Source of the DNA: Halalkalibacillus halophilus DSM 18494
GTDB lineage: Bacteria > Bacillota > Bacilli > Bacillales > Alkalibacillaceae
Assembly (NCBI RefSeq): GCF_000423105.1
Contig: NZ_AUHI01000016.1
Location: forward strand, 1-62,702
Direction of reading: 5' to 3'
Length of the DNA: 62,702 nt
Shown: positions 1 to 7,266 of the stretch, one piece after another
Layout of the letters: each line of letters opens with the position of its first letter
How positions within the stretch are numbered: the first letter of the stretch is position 1
Notes under the pieces: generated by a model
Told to the model about the DNA's origin: nothing
Databases searched by the model: none
The model's input: only the letters and a program-made list of their open reading frames with translations
Position numbers and translations under genes: made by a program

Positions 1-349
1 GAACAGGTTCAAGAAAGTAGATCTCATTATCTTAGATGAAATGGGTTATATTCCATTCAGTAAAGATGGAGCGGAGCTTCTGTTTCAGTTGATCACAGAC
101 TGGTATGAGCAGAAAAGTCTTATCATCACTTCTAATTTAGAATTTAGCCAATGGAATCGCATTTTTGTTGATGCAAGACTGACTGCTGCATTGGTGGATC
201 GTGTGATTCACCATGCGCATATTCTAAGTTTCACCGGCAACAGTTATCGTGTCACACACGCACTATCGAATTACCCATCATAAAATATGGGCTGGCAATG
301 TTCTCGAATTTCTTTTGCATTTTTATCAAGTTTTCTCTTGCAAAATACA
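1..349 (+). mobile_element. right end of an IS21-family element
   Basis: Downstream of the istB stop, the sequence ends in CTTGCAAAATACA at 337-349. Read on the minus strand this gives TGTATTTTGCAAG, matching the terminal repeat of the complete IS21-type element at 44914-47348 (TGTATTTGGCAAG). The element therefore ends near base 349. Its left half and target duplication are outside the window. Confidence 0.7.
2..283 (+). CDS. istB: IS21-family helper ATPase IstB, C-terminal fragment
   Basis: The reading frame is open from the window edge, so only the last 93 residues are seen. They hold the Walker B region (LIILDEMGYIP) and the IstB C-terminal core (GAELLFQLI, then a VIHHAHIL segment). The complete IstB at 46564-47283 has the same order of motifs (LDELGYIPLHKEGAELLFQ, LIHHSHLL). 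IstB is the AAA+ ATPase that loads the IstA transposase on DNA in IS21-type elements. The last residues (HALSNYPS) differ from the other copy, so this is a related but different element. The missing N-terminus lies outside the window. Confidence 0.9.
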   Translation, partial: NRFKKVDLIILDEMGYIPFSKDGAELLFQLITDWYEQKSLIITSNLEFSQWNRIFVDARLTAALVDRVIHHAHILSFTGNSYRVTHALSNYPS

Positions 350-492
350 GGAAGCTTTAAATATCTTCATATAACTCACCATTTACCATAAATTACGAAT
401 GCTTTTTATTCATACAAAGTCATTATTTTTCTTATCATACTAATAATGTACACTATAAATAAACTAACAATCTAACCTTGGAGTGAACTACT

Positions 493-1539
493 ATGTCTCA
501 GAACCCTATCTTAAAAATCGAAAACGTAGGAAAAGTGGAAGGAGATAAATTGTGGTTTCATCCCTTTAATTTGGAACTAAACCAAAATGAGTTAGTTGCA
601 ATTCAGTGTGATCATATTGTTGGGAAGGTGCTATTGCATATTTTAATCGGGAAAGAAGAGGCTTCAGGGAACATTTCTTACTTTAATCAGTCTCATCCTT
701 CTGGTTGGAAGCACTATGGCCATCGAATCGGGATGGTGTCTCATGAAGAAGAGGTATATGAACGTTTAACGCTTTATGAGTATTTGAAGTTTTATCAGAA
801 GCTTTATAAGGAAAAAGCGGATATTCACGAGTTGTTACATATGGTTAATTTATCCAATAAGAAATCGCATCGAATTAAACTTCTCAATAGTTCAGAAAGG
901 AAGCGATTGTCTTTTGCGAAAGCATTTGTGCATAAGCCGGATTTAGTGATATTGGAAGAGCCTGATCAGAATATTGATTTGGAAAGCAAGGTAATCTTGC
1001 GAGAATTAATTAATGAGCATACGGAAAATGGTGGGGCTGCTTTAGTTATCACGAGTAACATGGAGAGTGCTGTGATCTTAACGAATGACGTGTATCGCTT
1101 GAATGAAGAGGGTGTAAAAAAGATGGAGTTGCAGGATCCTTGGGGTTCCGAAACTGCCAGGCAGCTGGATTCAGGTGCTGAGCTTGAATCGAGTGTTCAG
1201 GTTCAAATGGAAAGGATCCCTGCGAAAGTGAAAGAGAAAATTATTCTGTTTGATCCCACCGAAATTGATTATGTGGAGAGTGTGGATGGAACGGTTCAGT
1301 TACATGTAAAAGGCGGAACTTTTCCGTGTACGATTACGTTGCAACAGTTGAATGAACGACTGGAGCCTTTTGGTTTCTTTCGTTGTCATCGGTCTTATAT
1401 CGTGAACCTTCAAAAAGTTCGCGAAGTAATGACATGGACAAGAAATAGTTACAGCTTAATTCTAGAGGACCAACATAAAAGTAATATTCCTTTGTCCAAA
1501 GGGAAGTTACAGGATTTAAAGGATGTACTGAGAATGTAA
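493..1539 (+). CDS. degenerate ABC ATPase fused to a LytTR DNA-binding domain (regulator)
   Basis: A 348-residue protein with an N-terminal ABC ATPase-like domain (about 1-215) and a C-terminal LytTR domain (about 250-348, containing FFRCHRSYIVNL). The ABC domain is degenerate. The P-loop is CDHIVGKVL, lacking the first Gly and the Ser/Thr after GK. The LSGGQ signature is replaced by NSSERKR. Walker B (LVILEEP) is kept. ABC-LytTR fusions are a known Firmicute regulator type and usually sit next to an ABC exporter, as here (1756-3317). I infer that it is a DNA-binding regulator of that exporter rather than a pump motor. The start has a GGAG box 9 bases upstream. Confidence 0.85.
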   Translation: MSQNPILKIENVGKVEGDKLWFHPFNLELNQNELVAIQCDHIVGKVLLHILIGKEEASGNISYFNQSHPSGWKHYGHRIGMVSHEEEVYERLTLYEYLKFYQKLYKEKADIHELLHMVNLSNKKSHRIKLLNSSERKRLSFAKAFVHKPDLVILEEPDQNIDLESKVILRELINEHTENGGAALVITSNMESAVILTNDVYRLNEEGVKKMELQDPWGSETARQLDSGAELESSVQVQMERIPAKVKEKIILFDPTEIDYVESVDGTVQLHVKGGTFPCTITLQQLNERLEPFGFFRCHRSYIVNLQKVREVMTWTRNSYSLILEDQHKSNIPLSKGKLQDLKDVLRM

Positions 1540-1755
1540 TTTACGTTTTAATAATTAATTATTTCCCGGGAAATGTCGAAAGAAGTCATCCGTTTGATAG
1601 GTTAATTAACTCCTTTGGCTTGTTTTCGTGTAACGCTCATACTCCTATTACTCTATTCACCCCTTATTTGGTTCCTTTCATCCTACTATTAATGCTCAGG
1701 TGCCCCCCTTCTTATAAACTTTAGTTAATCAGCTACGAAAGCAGGGGAAGGGGAA

Positions 1756-2610
1756 ATGAATATGAGTAAGATTATTGACGTTGCGAACGTTAATAAAGAA
1801 TATGAGGGGAAACGGGCGCTGGATAATTTGTCGTTCTCCATTCAACAAGGAGAAACATTTGGCTTCTTAGGGCCAAGTGGATCTGGTAAAACGACGACAA
1901 TTAAGTTACTGACGGCTCAGGAGCATTTTCAGGCAGGTGAGATGCAAGTGTTTGGAAAGCCTGTAGCTAACTTAAAGGATCCTCAACAAATGAAACGAAT
2001 TGGAGTGTTAACCGATAATTCTGGTTTATATGACCGGTTAACGGTAAAAGCCAATTTGAAATTATATTGTGATTTGTATGATGTTGATTATAAGCGTATT
2101 GACGAGGTGCTAAATGATGTAGGTTTGACAGGGGAAGAATCGAAAGTCGTTCAAAAGCTTTCTAAAGGAATGAGGCAACGGGTTACTTTAGCTCGTACTA
2201 TTTTGCATAAGCCTGAACTGTTATTTCTTGATGAACCGACTTCTGCGTTAGATCCTGTTAGTACCGAACGAATCCACCGAGTTTTACGCAGCTTAAATGA
2301 AGAAGGAACAACGATTTTCTTAACTACACACGATATGCATGAAGCGGAACGAATCTGTGACCGGGTTGCTTTCTTAAATAAAGGAAGCATTCAACTGGAT
2401 GGGCCACCCAAGCAGCTTCGAGTGAGCCACACGGATTCCTCAATCAGCATTTCATTAAGTGATGGAAGAGAAGTGCTCGTTGGGAATGACCATGAAGGAG
2501 CGGCACGCATTAGTGAAGCGATTACGAGTAATCAATTGGTAGCCGTACATTCTAATGAGCCGACTTTAGGAGAAATTTTCGCTCGTGTAACAGGAAAGGA
2601 GTTGTTCTAA
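1756..2610 (+). CDS. ABC exporter ATP-binding protein
   Basis: A 284-residue ABC ATPase with an intact Walker A (GPSGSGKTT), signature (LSKGMRQR), Walker B (LLFLDEPTSALD) and switch His (TTHDMHEA). This is the CcmA/drug-exporter type. The start is preceded by AGGGGAAGGGG; an in-frame ATG two codons later is possible. The stop overlaps the permease start by one base (TAATG), so the two are translationally coupled. With the ABC-LytTR regulator upstream it is probably an inducible exporter of an antimicrobial compound, lipid or peptide. The substrate cannot be read from the sequence. Confidence 0.9.
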   Translation: MNMSKIIDVANVNKEYEGKRALDNLSFSIQQGETFGFLGPSGSGKTTTIKLLTAQEHFQAGEMQVFGKPVANLKDPQQMKRIGVLTDNSGLYDRLTVKANLKLYCDLYDVDYKRIDEVLNDVGLTGEESKVVQKLSKGMRQRVTLARTILHKPELLFLDEPTSALDPVSTERIHRVLRSLNEEGTTIFLTTHDMHEAERICDRVAFLNKGSIQLDGPPKQLRVSHTDSSISISLSDGREVLVGNDHEGAARISEAITSNQLVAVHSNEPTLGEIFARVTGKELF

Positions 2611-3317
2611 TGATTTCTATCAAACGAATTCAAGCAGTCGTAACGAAGGATTTTCAAGATCTTAAGAAGAATGCCTATATGCTTTCTACAGCTGTAGTAC
2701 CAATTTTCTTTGCATTCATTTTCGGGCAACAAGAAGCTACAGGTGATTTAGATACAGCTGTTTTCTTCATGCCCATTATGCTTACAATGGTAATCGTTGG
2801 CTCCTTTGTTCAAGCAGCCATGATTGCAGAAGAAAAAGAGAAGAACACGCTAAGAGGATTGCTCCTGTCTCCACTATCCACTTCGGAAATTTTCATTGGA
2901 AAGAGTATTCTTTCGGCTATTGTAAGTATCTTTATGATTATTGTTGTGATTTATATAGGTAATATCCCTATACCAGATCAGATACCGCTCGTTGTTGCAG
3001 CAATTTTCATCAGTCTGATTATTTTCATTAGCATCGGCACCATTCTTGGACTATTATCTCGCACTGTAATGGAAACGTCCGTTATGGGCATCCCTGTTTT
3101 ATTTATTTTTGGAATGGGAGATTTATTTCATAATATGATCGAATCAGAATGGCTTTTAAATATCCTAAGCTATTTGCCCGATCAGCAGTTTGGTCAGGCA
3201 CTTGTGCAGTTAAATAATGGAAATGCAATCGGAGAACAACTAGTTGCGTTATCGATTTGGGCTGTTGTGAGTGTGTTGGTGACGGTTTATATATTTAAGA
3301 AGCGAAGAATTGATTAA
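2610..3317 (+). CDS. ABC-2 type exporter permease
   Basis: A 235-residue membrane protein with about six hydrophobic segments and the ABC-2 layout. After the second segment comes a cytoplasmic stretch typical of the family (EEKEKNTLRGLLLSP), and the protein ends in a basic tail (FKKRRID). It forms the membrane part of the exporter whose ATPase is encoded directly upstream, with overlapping stop and start. A hairpin terminator follows 16 bases after the stop. Confidence 0.88.
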   Translation: MISIKRIQAVVTKDFQDLKKNAYMLSTAVVPIFFAFIFGQQEATGDLDTAVFFMPIMLTMVIVGSFVQAAMIAEEKEKNTLRGLLLSPLSTSEIFIGKSILSAIVSIFMIIVVIYIGNIPIPDQIPLVVAAIFISLIIFISIGTILGLLSRTVMETSVMGIPVLFIFGMGDLFHNMIESEWLLNILSYLPDQQFGQALVQLNNGNAIGEQLVALSIWAVVSVLVTVYIFKKRRID

Positions 3318-3332
3318 GATAGGGCAGATGAG

Positions 3333-3366
3333 ACTGCAGTGGTGATTTTTACTACTGCAGTTTTTT
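3333..3366 (+). terminator. intrinsic terminator of the ABC exporter operon
   Basis: An 11-bp inverted repeat (ACTGCAGTGGT / ACTACTGCAGT, one G-U pair) with a 7-base loop is followed by six T. It lies just after the permease stop. Confidence 0.85.
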
Positions 3367-3381
3367 GATTTGTAGTAAGAA

Positions 3382-3596
3382 CTATTGTTCATTCTTCGAT
3401 TTATATACTGTTAAGAAAATTAAGGTAATAATTTCTATAAACATGATCCACCAAAACACAGGCTGTACTTGTCGATCGCAGAACCACCTACGCCGCCATT
3501 GGCAAACTTTTCAAACCAGACATATTCCCCCCACATAATTATTGCTATAAATTGTGTTGTCACCGCTAATACTGATAATGTGATAAATTTCACCAA
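3382..3596 (-). pseudogene. small two-helix membrane protein gene, frameshifted
   Basis: On the minus strand a TTG at 3596 (or GTG at 3593) follows an AGAGG box. The first frame encodes a hydrophobic helix (LSVLAVTTQFIAIIMW) and runs to a stop at 3435. A second frame, offset by one frameshift near 3470-3485, encodes a second clear helix (VFWWIMFIEIITLIFLTVY) and a basic end (KSKNEQ) with a stop at 3382. Together they read as one protein of about 70 residues broken by a 1-base deletion or 2-base insertion. It is last in the Xre/membrane-protein operon. A base-call error is possible. I do not recognise the family. Confidence 0.45.
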
Positions 3597-3625
3597 CTTA
3601 AAAGCCTCTTATAAAATATGCTTAA

Positions 3626-4099
3626 TTAATCATCTATTAACTCTCTATTTTTCTTGAGTGATTTTTTCAACGAAACGTAATTGATCACAAACATGAATAA
3701 GGCTATAAGGAAAGCTTGACCAGTGAAGTCTATCGTTTCTACTAAATTAGAAGGAAGACCGTTAAAAACAAAGAATAAAACGAGAATTAAAACAAAGGAA
3801 ACGATACTGCGATTGCGGATCACATTCTTTTCCTTCTTGTATTTTTTATCGTCGGTTACTTCCGTATACTCGATGCCTGATAGTATGTATCTTATGAGGA
3901 TATAGGTAATTAAAAAGAATAAAGCTAGCAATGCAACCATTCCGGTAGTGGAGTTGCCGTATAAGGAATAGTTATTTATTAATACGAATACAAATAGCAT
4001 TACTGCAAGAATGACTGCAGATTCTGCAATAAAATAAACTATTTTTCTTTCTTTATATTCGTCATCTGGTAAAAATTTAGAAATCCATGATTGTTCCAT
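3626..4099 (-). CDS. four-helix membrane protein of unknown function
   Basis: A 157-residue protein with four hydrophobic segments (about 22-45, 52-72, 98-116 and 124-144) and charged loops (TDDKKYKKEKN). I chose the ATG at 4099 because GGGAGGAG lies 8 bases upstream; the upstream ATG at 4117 would start inside the preceding gene. It follows the small Xre regulator with almost no gap. Pairs of a 65-residue Cro/CI regulator and a small membrane protein are common in Bacilli, and the regulator is probably specific for this operon. Function unknown. Confidence 0.75.
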   Translation of the reverse strand: MEQSWISKFLPDDEYKERKIVYFIAESAVILAVMLFVFVLINNYSLYGNSTTGMVALLALFFLITYILIRYILSGIEYTEVTDDKKYKKEKNVIRNRSIVSFVLILVLFFVFNGLPSNLVETIDFTGQAFLIALFMFVINYVSLKKSLKKNRELIDD

Positions 4100-4104
4100 T
4101 TTAT

Positions 4105-4296
4105 TCACTCCTCCCAAAATAATTCATCTAATGTTTTGTTTAATGATTTTGCTATAGCAATACAAAGTTGCAGTGTCGGGTTATACTCTCCTTTTTCAAT
4201 CAATCCGATTGTTTGGCGAGTTACGTTCACTTTTTTAGCCAGTTGTACTTGTGTTAAGGAGTTCTCGACTCTTGCTACCTTTATGCGGTTTTTCAT
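4105..4296 (-). CDS. Xre/Cro-type transcriptional regulator, short form
   Basis: A 63-residue protein that is almost only a helix-turn-helix domain (QVQLAKKVNVTRQTIGLIEK), the YozG-like short Cro/CI type. The ATG at 4296 is chosen because family members begin MKNRI and a GGTGAG box lies just upstream; an ATG five codons earlier also exists. It is first in a minus-strand operon with the membrane protein at 3626-4099. Two tandem 21-bp repeats directly upstream (4310-4351) are likely its own operator, suggesting autoregulation. Confidence 0.88.
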   Translation of the reverse strand: MKNRIKVARVENSLTQVQLAKKVNVTRQTIGLIEKGEYNPTLQLCIAIAKSLNKTLDELFWEE

Positions 4297-4309
4297 ATGC
4301 TCACCATCC

Positions 4310-4351
4310 ATGCAATGTATATATTACATTATGCAATATTTATATTACATA
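4310..4351. promoter_or_regulatory. tandem 21-bp repeats, probable operator of the Xre regulator
   Basis: ATGCAATGTATATATTACAT at 4310 is followed by ATGCAATATTTATATTACAT at 4331. The two 21-bp units match at 18 of 21 positions with a period of two helical turns. Each also contains an imperfect inverted pair (TGCAAT / ATTACA). They sit immediately upstream of the regulator start. Confidence 0.55.
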
Positions 4352-4420
4352 TCAGATATTAGAATGTCAAATCTAGTAAGTGAAGCCGCAACAGGGAAGA
4401 AGGATAAATGTAATCGCATT

Positions 4421-4457
4421 AAAAATCAAAAGCCCTAATCCATAAACGAATTAGGGC
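4421..4457 (-). terminator. intrinsic terminator of mscL
   Basis: On the minus strand GCCCTAAT / ATTAGGGC forms an 8-bp stem with a 10-base loop, followed by TTTTGATTTTT. It lies 13 bases after the mscL stop. Confidence 0.85.
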
Positions 4458-4469
4458 ACATCTATAGTC

Positions 4470-4895
4470 TTACTTAACCCGAACCTTAAATGATCTCTCT
4501 TCCTCAGTGGCTTTCACTTTAGAAACTTTTTCTTCCTTTAACAAATCTCTAATCTCGGTTAATACTTCTTTGTTAGGGTGGGGGGATTCCTTCAATGGGA
4601 CACTCTCCCGTCCTCTTAGATAATTAAATAGTTTAATGAAAAGGTAGATGGAGAATGAAATCACAAAGAAATCAACGGCCGTTTGAAAAAAAGAGCCATA
4701 CCTGATACTGACCCCATCAATGTTTAAGACAAGAAATTTGAAGCTCGTCCCACCTGCTAGCACACCAATGACCGGCATAATAATATCGTTTACTAACGAA
4801 TTAACAATATTAGTGAAGGCTGTTCCAATGACCACAGCAATAGCCACTTCAAAGACATTTCCTCTTAACGCGAACTTCTTAAATTCTTTTAACAT
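4470..4895 (-). CDS. mscL: large-conductance mechanosensitive channel
   Basis: A 141-residue MscL. The N-terminal amphipathic helix (MLKEFKKFALRGNVFEVAIA) and the pore helix TM1 (VVIGTAFTNIVNSLVNDIIM) are typical. TM2 is at about 72-92. A charged C-terminal helical bundle follows (LTEIRDLLKEE). The channel forms a homopentamer in the cytoplasmic membrane and opens under high membrane tension to release solutes on osmotic downshock, a relevant task for a salt-adapted cell. Its length is normal. The gene is monocistronic with its own terminator. Confidence 0.97.
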   Translation of the reverse strand: MLKEFKKFALRGNVFEVAIAVVIGTAFTNIVNSLVNDIIMPVIGVLAGGTSFKFLVLNIDGVSIRYGSFFQTAVDFFVISFSIYLFIKLFNYLRGRESVPLKESPHPNKEVLTEIRDLLKEEKVSKVKATEEERSFKVRVK

Positions 4896-5090
4896 CGAAT
4901 CAATCCTTGTCTTTGCGATTCCTATATCCTATTCAAAAGAAGTGGAACATATTATTAGAGGTTAAGAATATTAACTCATCACAACAATAATCAACAATTT
5001 CTACTCAAACTAAACAATATTAACTAAAAATTTCGTTTTTTCAATTAATTTATTGCTATCTTCCAATTTTAATAGTAAACTTCACCATAA

Positions 5091-5106
5091 ATGTAAACGC
5101 ATACAG
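5091..5106 (+). promoter_or_regulatory. cre box (CcpA site) upstream of cstA
   Basis: ATGTAAACGCATACAG matches the Firmicute catabolite-responsive element consensus WTGNNARCGNWWWCAW at all but the last position. It lies 31 bases before the cstA start, a position suited to repression by CcpA. This fits the carbon-starvation role of CstA. Confidence 0.7.
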
Positions 5107-5136
5107 TATAAATACTTAAAAGTTGGAGGAATTTGG

Positions 5137-6879
5137 ATGAGTGGTATATGGTTAGCGCTCGTTGGTGGTATTGTGTTTTTTGTGGGTTATCGGTTTTATT
5201 CAAAATTTATTGCGAGTCGTATTTATCGGCTAGATCCTGAGTTTATAACTCCTGCCCATCAATATAAGGATGGGGTTGATTTTGTTCCGACTAATAAATG
5301 GGTATTATGGGGGCACCATTTCACCTCTGTCGCCGGTGCTGCACCAATTGTTGGTCCCGCAATTGCAGTCTACTGGGGTTGGCTCCCGGCATTATTATGG
5401 GTGTTGCTTGGAACGGTCTTCGCTGCCGGGGTACATGACTCTGGTACTCTATTAATGTCTGTTAGAAATAAAGGCCAATCGATCGGTACGCTTGCGAATA
5501 AGTTAATTGGCCAGCGAGCGAAAATTTTGTTCTTATTTATCATTTTGTTATTGGTATTGATGGTCAATGCGGTATTCGCTTGGGTTATCGCTAATTTATT
5601 TATTACTAACCCATCAAGTATTGTTGCTGTGTTCATTCAAATTCCGTTAGCGATTTGGATTGGGTACTCCGTTTACAAGCGACAAGGAAGTATGCTGATT
5701 CCATCTTTAGTAGCTTTAGCAGTCATGTATTTTACAGCAATTTTAGCTAGTTACTTCCCTGTGCTTCAAATTGATTTTGTTGAGTATTTCGGTGGGGAAG
5801 GTGCTACTGCATTTACCGGTATGACTGCTACATCTACGGCTTTCTTTGCGTGGATTGTGATTTTGATGATTTATGTGTATATTGCTTCGACCTTACCAGT
5901 ATGGAAGCTATTGCAACCACGTGATTATATCAATTCACACCAGTTGGTTGTCGGGTTGGCATTATTATATATCGGTTTACTTGTAACAAATCCAGAAATT
6001 ACGGCTCCTGCAACGAATTCAGGGGCAGATGATAAGTCTTGGTTCCCTTTACTGTTCATTACCATTGCCTGTGGTGCCATTTCAGGCTTCCACGGACTTG
6101 TTTCTTCTGGTACGACTTCGAAACAATTGAATAATGAAAAAGATGTCCGTTTTGTCGGTTTCCTAGGAGCGATTGGAGAAGGTGCTTTGGCGTTGGTTGC
6201 GATTATCGCGATTGTAACTTTCTTCCCGACAACTGGAGATTTCACCAGTACGTATAGTGGTTTTAATGCTGCGAACGCAGAAGGGTTGGGAGTATTCGTT
6301 CAGGGTGCAGGGCAGTTAATTAATGGTCTTGGTATTCCTGTAGAAGTAGCGACTACGATCGTAGCGGTAATTGTTGTTAGTTTTGCTGCGACTACTTTAG
6401 ATTCCAGTGTCCGTTTGATGCGTTATATTATCGCGGAGCTTGGTAGAGAGTATAAAGTGAAGCCAATAACGAATATGCATGTGGCGACAACAATTGCTGT
6501 TACATCTAGTGCGGCACTTACATTAATTCCTGAAGGTCCAAATGGTTTTGGTTCAGGTGGCTATCTCCTATGGCCACTGTTTGGAACCTCTAACCAGTTA
6601 TTAGCTGGAATCAGTTTACTGCTGTTAGCCATTTGGCTGAAAAGAAGAGGAAGCAATTACTTGCCAGCGCTGATCCCAATGCTCTTCTTACTGGCAATGA
6701 CTTTATACGCGATGGTCATTCAAGTATTTACGGAATGGGCGCCTTGGGTTGCAGAGACCAGTGATTGGTTACTATTTATATTCGGTGCGATTGTCTTCAT
6801 ATTTGCGATCTGGATCGTGATCACTGCCTTCTCCGTCTTTAGAAAAGAAGGGGAGAATCCTCAAATGAATAACGATTAA
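5137..6879 (+). CDS. cstA: CstA-family pyruvate/peptide transporter (carbon starvation protein)
   Basis: A 580-residue protein with about 16 membrane segments. It begins with the CstA N-terminus (GYRFYSKFIASRIYRLDPE) and has the family core (KWVLWGHHFTSVAGAAPIVG, then GAISGFHGLVSSGTTSKQLN). CstA/BtsT proteins take up pyruvate, and peptides have also been proposed as substrates. The ATG at 5137 follows GGAGG; the open frame starts upstream at 5053, but that region lacks a good ribosome site and contains the cre box. Single gene with a terminator at 6894. The cre box points to repression by preferred sugars. Confidence 0.95.
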   Translation: MSGIWLALVGGIVFFVGYRFYSKFIASRIYRLDPEFITPAHQYKDGVDFVPTNKWVLWGHHFTSVAGAAPIVGPAIAVYWGWLPALLWVLLGTVFAAGVHDSGTLLMSVRNKGQSIGTLANKLIGQRAKILFLFIILLLVLMVNAVFAWVIANLFITNPSSIVAVFIQIPLAIWIGYSVYKRQGSMLIPSLVALAVMYFTAILASYFPVLQIDFVEYFGGEGATAFTGMTATSTAFFAWIVILMIYVYIASTLPVWKLLQPRDYINSHQLVVGLALLYIGLLVTNPEITAPATNSGADDKSWFPLLFITIACGAISGFHGLVSSGTTSKQLNNEKDVRFVGFLGAIGEGALALVAIIAIVTFFPTTGDFTSTYSGFNAANAEGLGVFVQGAGQLINGLGIPVEVATTIVAVIVVSFAATTLDSSVRLMRYIIAELGREYKVKPITNMHVATTIAVTSSAALTLIPEGPNGFGSGGYLLWPLFGTSNQLLAGISLLLLAIWLKRRGSNYLPALIPMLFLLAMTLYAMVIQVFTEWAPWVAETSDWLLFIFGAIVFIFAIWIVITAFSVFRKEGENPQMNND

Positions 6880-6893
6880 CAATAGAAGATAGG

Positions 6894-6929
6894 AACAAAA
6901 GCCGTGCCAGTCGTACGGCTTTTGTTTAT
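6894..6929 (+). terminator. intrinsic terminator of cstA
   Basis: A 12-bp perfect inverted repeat (AACAAAAGCCGT / ACGGCTTTTGTT) with a 9-base loop, ending in a T-rich tail. Confidence 0.85.
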
Positions 6930-6975
6930 TTACTGGAAAAGGTAAAATATAGGGAACAAATGAGGAGATGTTCAC

Positions 6976-7242
6976 ATGTCTGAAAAGAAATTTTCATTCA
7001 AAAAATTAATGGAATATTACGATGAAGTGTTAAGTTTGCCTCACCGGACGGAAGTGGCTAGGGAGCTGCGTGATGAAGATGACTTATTCATGCTACTAAT
7101 CTATTCTGATATGTTAGGCATTCCTAATCCGGCATTCTATTACACGTTGGAATTATATCCTCACATTCTAGAAAAATTCCATGACTGGCACCTTCGCATG
7201 GGAATGGAGAAATCTCCATTAGACGGTATTCGGTGTTGTTAA
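6976..7242 (+). CDS. cory-CC-star-type small protein
   Basis: An 88-residue soluble, charged protein with no membrane segment. It ends in a terminal Cys-Cys pair (DGIRCC), the hallmark of the cory-CC-star family as I recall it. It has a strong GAGGAG box. The next gene, 24 bases downstream, is an ArsA-like ATPase, and these two families are typically neighbours. Its role is unknown. The exposed C-terminal cysteines could bind metal or be redox active, while the ATPase has no cysteine at all, so the pair may act as one complex (inference). Cys-Cys at the very C-terminus are the only cysteines in this protein. Confidence 0.75.
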   Translation: MSEKKFSFKKLMEYYDEVLSLPHRTEVARELRDEDDLFMLLIYSDMLGIPNPAFYYTLELYPHILEKFHDWHLRMGMEKSPLDGIRCC

Positions 7243-7266
7243 TTTTAAGAAGGTTGGTGCAACAAT

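Noticed and set aside
1540..1755. LytTR direct-repeat binding sites
   Set aside because: Only single near-matches such as TCCGTTTGA were found, with no second copy at the expected spacing.
3469..3657. plus-strand 62-residue ORF
   Set aside because: It lies opposite the minus-strand membrane-protein remnant, which has helices and a ribosome site; the plus ORF has neither.
4091..4438. plus-strand 115-residue ORF
   Set aside because: It is the antisense shadow of the Xre gene and its operator.
5370..5636. minus-strand ORF inside cstA
   Set aside because: It is a shadow of a clear membrane transporter gene and has no ribosome site.
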